The notes under the pieces are model-generated. The model saw only the letters and a program-made list of their open reading frames with translations. It made no database searches and was not told the DNA's origin. Both the position numbers and the translations under genes were made by a program. Positions 8,553 to 17,247 of a DNA stretch of 34,579 nt are shown here, piece after piece. Within the stretch, counting starts at the first letter, position 1, and every line of letters starts with the position of its first letter. Source of the DNA: an uncultured Verrucomicrobia subdivision 3 bacterium (GTDB lineage Bacteria > Verrucomicrobiota > Verrucomicrobiia > Limisphaerales > UBA11358); the NCBI GenBank assembly GCA_903820285.1, contig CAIJGS010000312.1, positions 1 to 34,579 on the forward strand, read 5' to 3'.

Positions 8553-11500
8553 GATTTTTTGGCCGCTTTCGGGTTCAGGCGGATGTGCATGGTCGCTTCG
8601 GTCCCCTGCCCCGCATCGCTGGCAATCCGGAATTCACCGCCGATGTCCAGCAGGCGCTGCCGCATGTTATTCAGGCCGTTGCCGCCCCCGCCCCGCCGCG
8701 AGGGGACATTTTCGGAAGTGGCGGCCTGCGCGAACCCACGGCCATTGTCCGCGATTTTGATTTCAAATTCGAGCGCGGATAAATTCATCTCAATTTTCAC
8801 CTTGGTGGCACCGGAATGTTTCAGGACGTTGTTCAAGACCTCTTCGAAGGTAAGAAACAGGTTGTGCCGCAGCTCGGAGGACAGCGGATAGGCGGGGATT
8901 TCCTGCGAGAGTTTCAGTTCGCATTCGACACTCGTGTTCTGAAAATATTCCGAGGCGTAATGGCTCAGGTAGGCGACCACGTTTTCGAGCGAGTCGTTGC
9001 GCGGGTTGACCACCCACACGATCTCATCCATGGTTTGCAGCAATTCCCGGGACGTTTGGGCGATGGACTGGATCTTGTCCGCGAGCGGACCGGTGGCGGC
9101 GGCATCCACCTGGGCGTGTTCGCTGAGGAAGGAGATTTTCGTGAGTTTGGAGCCCATTTCATCATGCATGTCGCGGGCAATACGCATGCGTTCGCGCTCG
9201 AGCGACTGCTGCTGTTCGAGGCGGGCGAGGGTCAGCCGCAAACGCCGGTGGGAAACCAGGCGGACAATGCCGGTGACCAGCAGGATCGCCGCGGCCACAA
9301 ACAGGAAGATCGCCCACTGTTGCAGATAGAACGGCGTTGGCACCACAAAGGAAAAGGTATCGGCCGCCTCCTGCCAGACGCCGCTGGCGTTGCGGGCGGC
9401 CACGTGGAAGCGATAGCGCCCGTAATACAGCCGGCCGTAGCGCACGAAATGCGCGCCGGCATCGTCCACCCAGTCGGCATCAAAACCCTCCAGCTTGTGC
9501 CGGAACCGGAGGTCGCCGGGGGCGGCAAAATTCGGGGCGGTGAAATAAATTTCCAGCGACCGCAGATCCACCGGCGCCAGGAGCGGCTGGTCATTGGTGA
9601 TGGCGGAGGACCAGAGGCCGCCCCGCAGCAGGGAAAAAGCGGGCTGGCCGTTGAAGGCGGCACTTTCCAAATAAACGTGCACGCGGCCGGGTTCGCTTTC
9701 AAACTGGTGGGTGTTCACGTTCATGACCCCCTCCGACGTGGCGAACCACAACTCACCGCCCGGGGCCAGCAGTGCCCGGGTGCCGCCGGCAATGGTGGTG
9801 GATTCGGGCAGGGTTTTCGCCGGGGACATGGGCTCGCATTTGAGCGGCAGATTCGGGTGATCCAGCGCCCGGCGGACATCGCCACGATTGACCCGGTAGA
9901 TGCCCGCACCGGTGGCCAGCCAGAGATTTTTCGTCTGATCCAGCACCACGGCGGCGATGTGATTGGCCGGGAGTCCGTTATTGGTGGTCCACACGGACAT
10001 TATCCCATTATACCAACAGGCCAACCCGCCACCCGCCGAGCCGATCCAGAGGCCGTGCTCGCCCTCCTGCAAGGCCAGCACCGGGCAACCGGCCAGGTTG
10101 GTGGCTCCCGGTATGGCGAGGATGCGTTCATTTTTCTCCCGCAAAATATCGCCGGCCCGGGTGCCCAGCCAAAGGCCGCCGGAGGGGGCCGCGAGCATGG
10201 CCGTGACCGGAGCTTCCGGCAGCCCCTGCGCCGCATCCAGGCGGACGGGATGCGAACCGCCAAAACGATGCAACGTGCCGGCCCCCGTGCTGGCCCAGAC
10301 ATCCCCGGCGACATCCGTGCAAACGGCCAGTACATTGTCATCAGCCAGCCCGTTGGCGGTGGTAAAGTGAATTTCCCGGCCGGCCTTAAGCCCGTACAGT
10401 CCGTCGCCGAGGGTGCCGGACCAGACCGCGCCGTTGCCGGCCACGCAAATGGACGAAACGAAATTCTGCATTTTCACACCATCGTTACCGCCGACGCGTT
10501 CAAACCGGCCGCTTTCCCCCTCGTACAGGCCGCCATGCTGGAGGCCGACGTAGATGCGGCCCGTGGCGTCCAGGGCGATGGCGGTGGAAGAACTGTTCGG
10601 CAGACCCTGACCGGCGCGCAGAATGTGCATGGAGTGCGGCCGCAATTGCACCAGCCCGCCACCGGACGTTCCCAGCCACAGGTTGCCCTCGCGATCTTCG
10701 CACAGGGCGCGGACGTCGTAGGGCCAGCGGTTTTCATCCAACACCACCGGTTGAAACCGGTTATCCTCGAAGCAGAACAGGCCGCGGCCGCTGGTGCCGA
10801 TCCAGATGCGGCCGTCCCGACCTTCGCACAGACTCCAGATGCGCAAGGACTCGGACTCGGAACTGCGGAAATAATTGAAGCGTTTGCCTTCGGCCAGATT
10901 AATCAGATAGGTGTCGCCGAAGGCCCACAGATTGCCGCGCCGGTCTTCATAGGTACCAAGATATTCCGGGCTGCGGCCCTGGCTGTCCGTCTGAAAAACG
11001 TACGGGGTGATTTTGCCGGCAATATAGCGGCTCATGCCGGTGCGGGTGGTAATCCAGACGGTGCCGGACCGGGCGATATTCAAGCCGGTGATGGATTCAT
11101 CCATCAGACCGTCCCGCAGGGTGAAGGCCTTGAATTCCCGGCCGGTCCAGAGATTCAAGCCGGCTTTGCCACCGATCCAAACCTGGCCGGCACCATCCAC
11201 CGCCAGACTGGTGACATTGTCTGAGAGCAGCCCGGCAGCGGTGGTGAAGCGCGTCACCTGGCCGCCAGCCAGCTGGAACAAGCCGTCCTGTTGCGAACCG
11301 ATCCAAAGATGGCCCGCGCCATCTTCGCACAAGGCGGTAATGCGGATTGGAGCGTTGGTGGAGGCGGATTCCAGCGGGACCTCGGTGAATTTGACGCCAT
11401 CAAAGCGGACGAGTCCCGCCGTGGTGCCCGCCCAAAGAAAACCGTCACGGGTCTGGATGATGGCCGTGACCGAATCGGATGGGAGACAGTCCACGCCATG

Positions 11501-11644
11501 CCAGACGCGGATGGCCCCGGCACTTTCGGCCAGATCGAAATCGGCGCCAACGGCACCCGGAAGTCCGGAGAATAAACCGGTCCAGGCTACCACGAACAAA
11601 ATGAAAAAATGTCGCGTCAAGATATGCTTCAGCTTAACCCACAA
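8549..11644 (-). CDS. Periplasmic beta-propeller sensor histidine kinase (HisKA_3 type)
   Basis: An inner-membrane sensor of 1031 aa. An N-terminal hydrophobic segment (FFILFVVAWTGLFSGL) precedes many two-component-propeller repeats at about residues 45-650, with recurrent G-x-LWIGT units. A Y_Y_Y-type domain follows at about 690-770 (FRHKLEGFDADW), then a transmembrane helix at 777-799. The cytoplasmic part has HisKA_3 with phospho-acceptor H827 in ARDMHDEMGSKL, then an ATPase domain with N938/N939 in EEVLNNVLKHS and ADNGRGF. The sensory half is built like Bacteroides hybrid polysaccharide sensors, but no receiver or AraC domain is fused; output goes to the LuxR-type regulator at 7920-8552. 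The only possible start in frame near the signal is TTG 11644 (another TTG lies a few codons in) with no clear ribosome site, so the start is uncertain. Confidence 0.9.
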   Translation of the reverse strand: MWVKLKHILTRHFFILFVVAWTGLFSGLPGAVGADFDLAESAGAIRVWHGVDCLPSDSVTAIIQTRDGFLWAGTTAGLVRFDGVKFTEVPLESASTNAPIRITALCEDGAGHLWIGSQQDGLFQLAGGQVTRFTTAAGLLSDNVTSLAVDGAGQVWIGGKAGLNLWTGREFKAFTLRDGLMDESITGLNIARSGTVWITTRTGMSRYIAGKITPYVFQTDSQGRSPEYLGTYEDRRGNLWAFGDTYLINLAEGKRFNYFRSSESESLRIWSLCEGRDGRIWIGTSGRGLFCFEDNRFQPVVLDENRWPYDVRALCEDREGNLWLGTSGGGLVQLRPHSMHILRAGQGLPNSSSTAIALDATGRIYVGLQHGGLYEGESGRFERVGGNDGVKMQNFVSSICVAGNGAVWSGTLGDGLYGLKAGREIHFTTANGLADDNVLAVCTDVAGDVWASTGAGTLHRFGGSHPVRLDAAQGLPEAPVTAMLAAPSGGLWLGTRAGDILREKNERILAIPGATNLAGCPVLALQEGEHGLWIGSAGGGLACWYNGIMSVWTTNNGLPANHIAAVVLDQTKNLWLATGAGIYRVNRGDVRRALDHPNLPLKCEPMSPAKTLPESTTIAGGTRALLAPGGELWFATSEGVMNVNTHQFESEPGRVHVYLESAAFNGQPAFSLLRGGLWSSAITNDQPLLAPVDLRSLEIYFTAPNFAAPGDLRFRHKLEGFDADWVDDAGAHFVRYGRLYYGRYRFHVAARNASGVWQEAADTFSFVVPTPFYLQQWAIFLFVAAAILLVTGIVRLVSHRRLRLTLARLEQQQSLERERMRIARDMHDEMGSKLTKISFLSEHAQVDAAATGPLADKIQSIAQTSRELLQTMDEIVWVVNPRNDSLENVVAYLSHYASEYFQNTSVECELKLSQEIPAYPLSSELRHNLFLTFEEVLNNVLKHSGATKVKIEMNLSALEFEIKIADNGRGFAQAATSENVPSRRGGGGNGLNNMRQRLLDIGGEFRIASDAGQGTEATMHIRLNPKAAKKS

Positions 11645-11706
11645 TGCCGGGGCGTAAAGTGAAGTTTACCTATCGCCGGCAGCGGGCAGCATCGATTCGG
11701 GTAGGT

Positions 11707-14700
11707 TTATGGCGCGGAGAGCCGGTAAAACCGGGGCGTGGCGGTCACCGGCAACGAGACCGCATATTGCCCGGTGTTGGTTGCCGCCACATTGGTGGCC
11801 GGCAGCCAGCTGACCGGGGGATTCAAATTGGTCGAGACATACAGGGACCAGCCATTGGCCCACAGCGGCCAGTTCAGGGTCAGGGCGCTGCCGCCCGCCG
11901 GGGCCAGCGTCAAAACTGGTTTGGGGAGATAGACGGCAATCGCAACGGAGCTGGCACTGACGTTGCAACCGTTCACCGCCGTGACTTCATAATACCGGGT
12001 CTGCCCATTGACAGCGGATACATCGGTGTAACTGTTCGTACCCACTCCGCTGGCCAGCGGAAGAAACGGGCCAACGGCATTGGTGGCGGCGCTCACGAGG
12101 TAGCTGGCCGCGCCCGAAACGCCCGACCAGTTCAGCACAATCTGCCGGCTGCCCGGCACGCCGCTCAGGCCGGCGGGAGCGGTCAGAGTGACGCTGCCCA
12201 AAGACAGATTGTATTTGCAAGCCAGACTGTTTTCCTCCGCAATGCGGCTCAGATCCGGCAGGGCGGAGGCGAAGATTTTCACTTCCGCCAGATCACCATT
12301 CAAAGCTCCCCCGCCGCTGGGCACAATGCCCATGGCCAGCGTGGTCGGCGCCGTCAAGGCGTTGGTGTTGCCGGTGCCGGTCCCGGACAGGGTCCCATCC
12401 ACATACAGGGCCAGGGCTCCGGTGCTCTTCGTTCGTGTGAAGGTGACGACATGCGGATTGCCATCATTGAAGCCGCCGCCGGAAATGATGGCCGTGTCGG
12501 GATTGCCGGTGCCGGCGATCACCTGGCCATTGCCGTTGATGCAAGTGCCAAAATCATTTTGGGCGTTCGGCTGATCTCCGTTCACGAGGGCCGCGCCGCC
12601 GAAAAAAGTGGTGGTGGTGCCCTGATTGGTCTGACTGCAACGGTAGACGATCATCAGGGTGAAATTTGTCTGTACCGGCCGGTTGAAGGACAGAAAGGTG
12701 CCATTTGTGGAATTGAAACGTACCACGGGAAGTCCATTAATAACATTGGTGAGGTAGGCGGGTTGCTTGCCAGTGGTACTCTGCGTGGCGGCAAAACCAT
12801 TACTGGTGACATCGCTCCATGACGACACCACCGCGCCATTGGCGAGTCCGGTGATGGCATCGGCTTTAAACCACGCCACCGGCACCGGAGCGGCGGGAAC
12901 CGCGCTTACTTCCGCCGAGTTGGTGCTCTCGCCGAGGGGCGTCACCACGGTGACCACGTAATAATAATTGGTGCCGTTGACCACGGTGGCGTCGGTGAAA
13001 TTGGTGGCGACTGGGCTCGCCAGCGTGGCATAAGGTCCGCCGCTGACGGTGGCGCGCTTCACCTTGAAATTGGTGGCAGTGGGATAGCTGTTCCATTTTA
13101 TCTGGATCGCGGCATTGCCCGCCGTAGCCGTCACGCCGGTCGGCGGGGGCGGCACAGGAATGCCCCACTTCTGCACCAGCCCGCTTTCCTGATTCACACG
13201 GTCGGTGTCCGAAAGGGCGGAGTTGAAAATTTTGACCTCGCCAATGTCGCCGTTGAAAAAATTGATAATGGTCTGGAGCGCGCCCAGGACGAGCTGATTG
13301 GGAGCCGTGAGCGAACTGGTACTGCCGGTGGTGCTGCCCACGAATGTTCCATCCAGGTACAAGTCCACCTCGCCGGTGGCTTCGGTGCGTTTGAACGTCA
13401 TCAGATGAGGCAGGCCATCGTTATAGCCAGTACCGGACAGCGCCGCCACATCGGGATTGCCAGTGCCGGCACAGATCTGGCCGTTGGCAAACAGACAGGA
13501 GCCAAAATCGGTGGTCACGCCGGAAACCTCCCCGTTTACCAGGCCCGCGCCCTGATAATATAGCGTGCCGGAACCGTAGCCCTGCGTGCTGCGAAAGACG
13601 CAAAAAATCGTGAAGTCATCCTGCACCGGGCGGGGAAAAGCCAGGTAGTTCGAACTGGCGGAATTGAACCGCACCACGGGCAGATGATTCACGGCATTGG
13701 TCACATAAGTGGGCAGTTGAGCGACGGCAGGCTGCGTGGCGTTAAAACCATTGCCGCTCAGGTCAGCCCAGTTGGATACCGCCGCCCCATTGGCCAGGCC
13801 GGTGATACGGTCGGCGGCAAACCAGGTGAGCAAGGAGGCGGCCAGCGAAGGAGTGGCGCTGACTTCGGCCGAGTTGGTGCCATCCCCCAGGGCATTGGCG
13901 GCCGCCACCACATAATACCAGGTGGTGCCGTTGGTGGCGGTGGCATCAATATAACTGGTGGCCAGCATGCTGGCCACGTTGGTGTACGGCCCGCCGCTGT
14001 GGGTGGCCCGTTTCAAATCATAGCCGGTGACATTCGGCACATTGGCCCAGCTCAATATGACCTGGTTGTTGCCCGCCGTGGCCGTCAGATTGGTGGGGGC
14101 AACGGTCAGGGCCGCGCTGTTTCCATACAACGCCTGCACCTCCAAATTGCCCAGGGTGCGATTATAAACGCGGATGTCATCGAGGCTGCCATTGAAAAAA
14201 TTCACCCCGGTGCGGATGGCGCCGAACCGCAAATTCGCCGGTAACATGAGTGAATTGGTGCCACCGGTGCCGGTGGCCGACAGCACGCCATCCACATAAA
14301 CGGACAGGGTGCCGCTGCTTTGCTGCCGGGTGGCCACGCATTGGTGCCAGGCTCCGTCATTGATCACGTTCGTGGAACGGATGGTCGTGTCAGGATTGCC
14401 GGTTCCAAAAGCAAACTGGCCGCCGGTCAGAGCGGTGCCGAAATCATTGGCTCCGGAAGACACAAAGCCATCCACCAATCCCCGGCCCTGCCACCATTGG
14501 CCGGTACCGCCGGTCTGGGTGGTTTTGACCCAGAATGAAATGGAGAAGTCATTGCTGATGGTGTTCGCTATTTGCACGTAATTGTTGGTGCCATTGAAAT
14601 TCAGGCAGCCGTTTACCTTGCCATTGGCCGACCAGGCGGCGCCGGTAACCGCGCCGTTGTTGCCATAACCGGTCAGGTCGAAGGCCACGGTGCCGTTGGT

Positions 14701-17034
14701 TTCATCGAGGGGCCAATAGCCGAGATAATCCGTGGAAACGACCAAGGCGTTCACAACGAACACCTGCTTGGAGATACCGACATCAATGTCCTGGCCGCCG
14801 CCGGTATTCACGCAGTGCACGGCAAGGACATTCGTGCCGTTGGCGACGAGCGCATTCTGTCCCGCTGTGTTCATCGTCAGCAGGCCGTAAGAGGTCACGT
14901 AGCCGGAGGCGGATCCTGCCAGGACGCCGTTGAGATAAATCTGGCAGTCCTCATCATGAAACACGTTGAAGGCCAGTTGCGACCGGTCCTGCGGAGTCAG
15001 CGTGCCCAGCGTAAAAGTCTGGCGGAGCCAGATATTAGAGGAGTTCCAGACGGTGCCCACCACGGCACCAGGCGTCATCGTGGTGCCAAACCCCGCCGGT
15101 CCGTTGCTCCACGCGGCGGCGTTGTAATTGAAGGCGTACCAGTTGGTGGCCGGCGTATTCGTCGTATAACTCCAGTTGCGCGCCTGGGTTTGGGAGGCCG
15201 GCAGCACGGTGCTGAGATAGACCTGCGCCGTGATGGCTTTGCGGTTGGAGGCGTAGATCAGGCCGAGTGAAGGTTTCAGGATGCGGTCATAGGTCATCAA
15301 CCCGTTGCATTCATTTTCCACATCGGTGATTTGCGTGTAGACCGCCGCGTTCAGGCCGTTGCTGGACTTGTAATAGACCAGGTCATCGGCAAAGGAATCA
15401 TAAATGGTGGCGATGTCATTGGTGGTGTTCGCGCCCACGTAATTGCCGCCGGCGAGCGCCGGATTCCACAGGTGCCCGGCCATTTGAAAACCGATGCCGC
15501 CGTATTCGCCATCCGCCGGTGCCTGCGTGGTGCTGGTGGGATTGCCGGGGGCCGGGTAGCTGTGATTGTCCATTACATCGCCAGCATTGAAATAGGCACC
15601 GCCGCTGGCTTCGTTCACCAGCCGATACGGGTCGAGCGATTTGACCAGCGAAACCAGGTACGGCGTGTTCGTCTGGCCGGTGTCGGTCTGCCCCTGCCCT
15701 TCATTGAATGTGTCCCACATGATGATGCACGGACTGTTCCAGTGATTGGTGACCAGGGCCGACAATTCGGTGATGAACTGCAAAGCATTGATGGGTTGCG
15801 GACTGCCGGTGTAGGAATTGCCGCTGGGCATGTCCTGCCAGACCAGCAGGCCCAGCTTGTCCGCCCAATTATACCAGCGCTGCCGTTCCACCTTGATATG
15901 CTTGCGCACCATGTTAAAACCAAGCGCCTTGGTCATCTGCAAATCATACGCCTGCGCGGCATCGGTGGGCGCGGTGTAAAGTCCGTCCGGCCAGAACCCC
16001 TGATCCAGCGGCCCCATTTCAAAGTACGCCTGATTGTTCAGGAACATCTCCGGTGTGCCGTTCACTACATTGATGGCAATCTTACGCATGCCAAAGTAAC
16101 TGGTGACGGTGTCGTTGGTCACACCGTTGTGAATGACTGATACCTTGAGGTCGTAGAGGAACGGATTTTCCGGCGACCACAGGTTCATATTTGGAATGCG
16201 CACGTCCAGTTCGGTCTGCGGATTGCCGGTCAGGCCGTTAACCACCACACCATTGGATAGCACTGTGGCGGACACCGTGACGCCGTTGGTCGCCAGCGTG
16301 TTTACCGTGAGGCGCAGCCGGGCATTGTCCACATCGGGAATGATTTGTAATCCGCTGACGCCCGAGGCGTCTACCGGCTCCAACCACACCGGCTGCCAGA
16401 TGCCGGAGGACGAAGTGTACATGATGCCACCCGGATAAAGGGTCTGTTTGCCGCGCGGCTCGCCGCTGGCGTCTTCGGGGCTGTAAACCTGCACGATGAG
16501 TTCATTCGTGCCGCCATTTAGATACGGGGTAATGTCGTAACTAAAGGGATCGTAGCCGCCCTTGTGCACGCCCAGGCTCTGGCCATTTACATATACGGTG
16601 GACTGCCAGTCCACGGCATCGAGATGCAGAATGATCCGCTGCCCGCTCCAATTGGTTGGCACGGAAAACGCACGACGGTACCAGGAGAACGCGGAATACT
16701 TCATCACCCCGGAAATGGCGGACTCCATCGGATAAGGAACCAGAATTTGATTCGTCAACGTCTGGCCCGTTGGCACCGCATCATTGGTGGCGCCCGGCTG
16801 AAATTGCCAGATGCCATTCAAATTGAGCCAGTTGGTGCGGACCAGCTGTGGCCGCGGATATTCCGGCAGCGGCGCATTGGTGTCTACCAAGGCCGCCCAT
16901 TGGGTCATCAGAGCGGCCTGCTTCATCTGCCAGGCCTGGGCCTGAACCGCCGCCAGGCCAAGCAGAAAGAGCAGACCGGCACGGCGGAAGGAAGGCCATG
17001 GCAGCCACCGTCGTTGGAGAAAGATTGATGACAT
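11707..17034 (-). CDS. Giant secreted GH2 glycosidase with three LamG-like and three FN3 modules
   Basis: 1775 aa, exported (RAGLLFLLGLAAVQAQA). Residues about 60-600 are a GH2 enzyme with acid/base E445 in DTFNEGQG and nucleophile E510 in DGEYGG. Residues 621-755 are the extra module shared with the other GH2 and the glutaminase-like protein. The rest is binding modules: LamG-like about 770-970 (YWPLDETNG), FN3 about 980-1062, LamG-like 1070-1290, FN3 1296-1382, LamG-like 1386-1610, FN3 1617-1703, and a C-terminal segment (LNWPLWANGWSLYVSTN to FYRLSAP). The same LamG/FN3/C-terminal set occurs in the GH76 protein at 19772-22912. The modules presumably hold the enzyme on the polysaccharide or cell surface. 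It is probably the first gene of the kinase-regulator-GH2 operon; the 62-bp gap to the kinase has no terminator. The shared dyad lies 150 bp upstream of ATG 17034. Confidence 0.88.
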   Translation of the reverse strand: MSSIFLQRRWLPWPSFRRAGLLFLLGLAAVQAQAWQMKQAALMTQWAALVDTNAPLPEYPRPQLVRTNWLNLNGIWQFQPGATNDAVPTGQTLTNQILVPYPMESAISGVMKYSAFSWYRRAFSVPTNWSGQRIILHLDAVDWQSTVYVNGQSLGVHKGGYDPFSYDITPYLNGGTNELIVQVYSPEDASGEPRGKQTLYPGGIMYTSSSGIWQPVWLEPVDASGVSGLQIIPDVDNARLRLTVNTLATNGVTVSATVLSNGVVVNGLTGNPQTELDVRIPNMNLWSPENPFLYDLKVSVIHNGVTNDTVTSYFGMRKIAINVVNGTPEMFLNNQAYFEMGPLDQGFWPDGLYTAPTDAAQAYDLQMTKALGFNMVRKHIKVERQRWYNWADKLGLLVWQDMPSGNSYTGSPQPINALQFITELSALVTNHWNSPCIIMWDTFNEGQGQTDTGQTNTPYLVSLVKSLDPYRLVNEASGGAYFNAGDVMDNHSYPAPGNPTSTTQAPADGEYGGIGFQMAGHLWNPALAGGNYVGANTTNDIATIYDSFADDLVYYKSSNGLNAAVYTQITDVENECNGLMTYDRILKPSLGLIYASNRKAITAQVYLSTVLPASQTQARNWSYTTNTPATNWYAFNYNAAAWSNGPAGFGTTMTPGAVVGTVWNSSNIWLRQTFTLGTLTPQDRSQLAFNVFHDEDCQIYLNGVLAGSASGYVTSYGLLTMNTAGQNALVANGTNVLAVHCVNTGGGQDIDVGISKQVFVVNALVVSTDYLGYWPLDETNGTVAFDLTGYGNNGAVTGAAWSANGKVNGCLNFNGTNNYVQIANTISNDFSISFWVKTTQTGGTGQWWQGRGLVDGFVSSGANDFGTALTGGQFAFGTGNPDTTIRSTNVINDGAWHQCVATRQQSSGTLSVYVDGVLSATGTGGTNSLMLPANLRFGAIRTGVNFFNGSLDDIRVYNRTLGNLEVQALYGNSAALTVAPTNLTATAGNNQVILSWANVPNVTGYDLKRATHSGGPYTNVASMLATSYIDATATNGTTWYYVVAAANALGDGTNSAEVSATPSLAASLLTWFAADRITGLANGAAVSNWADLSGNGFNATQPAVAQLPTYVTNAVNHLPVVRFNSASSNYLAFPRPVQDDFTIFCVFRSTQGYGSGTLYYQGAGLVNGEVSGVTTDFGSCLFANGQICAGTGNPDVAALSGTGYNDGLPHLMTFKRTEATGEVDLYLDGTFVGSTTGSTSSLTAPNQLVLGALQTIINFFNGDIGEVKIFNSALSDTDRVNQESGLVQKWGIPVPPPPTGVTATAGNAAIQIKWNSYPTATNFKVKRATVSGGPYATLASPVATNFTDATVVNGTNYYYVVTVVTPLGESTNSAEVSAVPAAPVPVAWFKADAITGLANGAVVSSWSDVTSNGFAATQSTTGKQPAYLTNVINGLPVVRFNSTNGTFLSFNRPVQTNFTLMIVYRCSQTNQGTTTTFFGGAALVNGDQPNAQNDFGTCINGNGQVIAGTGNPDTAIISGGGFNDGNPHVVTFTRTKSTGALALYVDGTLSGTGTGNTNALTAPTTLAMGIVPSGGGALNGDLAEVKIFASALPDLSRIAEENSLACKYNLSLGSVTLTAPAGLSGVPGSRQIVLNWSGVSGAASYLVSAATNAVGPFLPLASGVGTNSYTDVSAVNGQTRYYEVTAVNGCNVSASSVAIAVYLPKPVLTLAPAGGSALTLNWPLWANGWSLYVSTNLNPPVSWLPATNVAATNTGQYAVSLPVTATPRFYRLSAP

Positions 17035-17184
17035 GGTGTTTAGTAGATTGGCGAAGAGTTAAACTGGAATTGGGCGCTGAGAACGGATATTTTTTCGGAA
17101 AGGAAAACGCCCGACTAAAATACGATGACTCGGCGATATACGGGGTTCATGGTGATACGTTCGCAGAAAATGACGAACCCGCAA

Positions 17185-17204
17185 CGTGGCATGAAATGGC
17201 CACA
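17185..17204. promoter_or_regulatory. Shared 20-bp dyad, copy 2, in the divergent GH2-operon/GH92 promoter region
   Basis: The plus strand reads CGTGGCATGAAATGGCCACA. The copy is 43 bp before the GH92 start (17248) and 150 bp before the divergent GH2 start (17034), so it could control either or both. A weak -10-like CACAAT lies about 23 bp beyond it on the GH92 side. The intergenic region 17035-17247 holds nothing else that I can identify, apart from a short inverted repeat, GTTCG...CGAAC, at 17159-17178. Confidence 0.65.
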
Positions 17205-17247
17205 TGCTTAGCGCGCGCATTTCCGACACAATAAGAAGAACCCAAAC

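Noticed and set aside
8816..11224. Long open frames antisense to the kinase, and similarly 29432-31996, 25708-27240 and 27957-29528 on the plus strand
   Set aside because: They lie opposite genes with full domain signatures. Their predicted proteins are Gly/Arg/His-rich with no recognisable domain, as expected from GC-rich third codon positions.
8549..11644. Hybrid two-component sensor (receiver plus AraC fused to the kinase)
   Set aside because: The protein ends right after the ATPase domain. Receiver and DNA-binding domains are in the separate gene at 7920-8552, which is LuxR-type.
17185..17204. Reading the shared dyad as a sigma54 -24/-12 promoter (TGGCAT...TGGC)
   Set aside because: GG to GC spacing is 11 bp instead of 12, the -12 element lacks TTGC, no sigma54 activator is encoded, and the dyad symmetry is better explained by a dimeric regulator.
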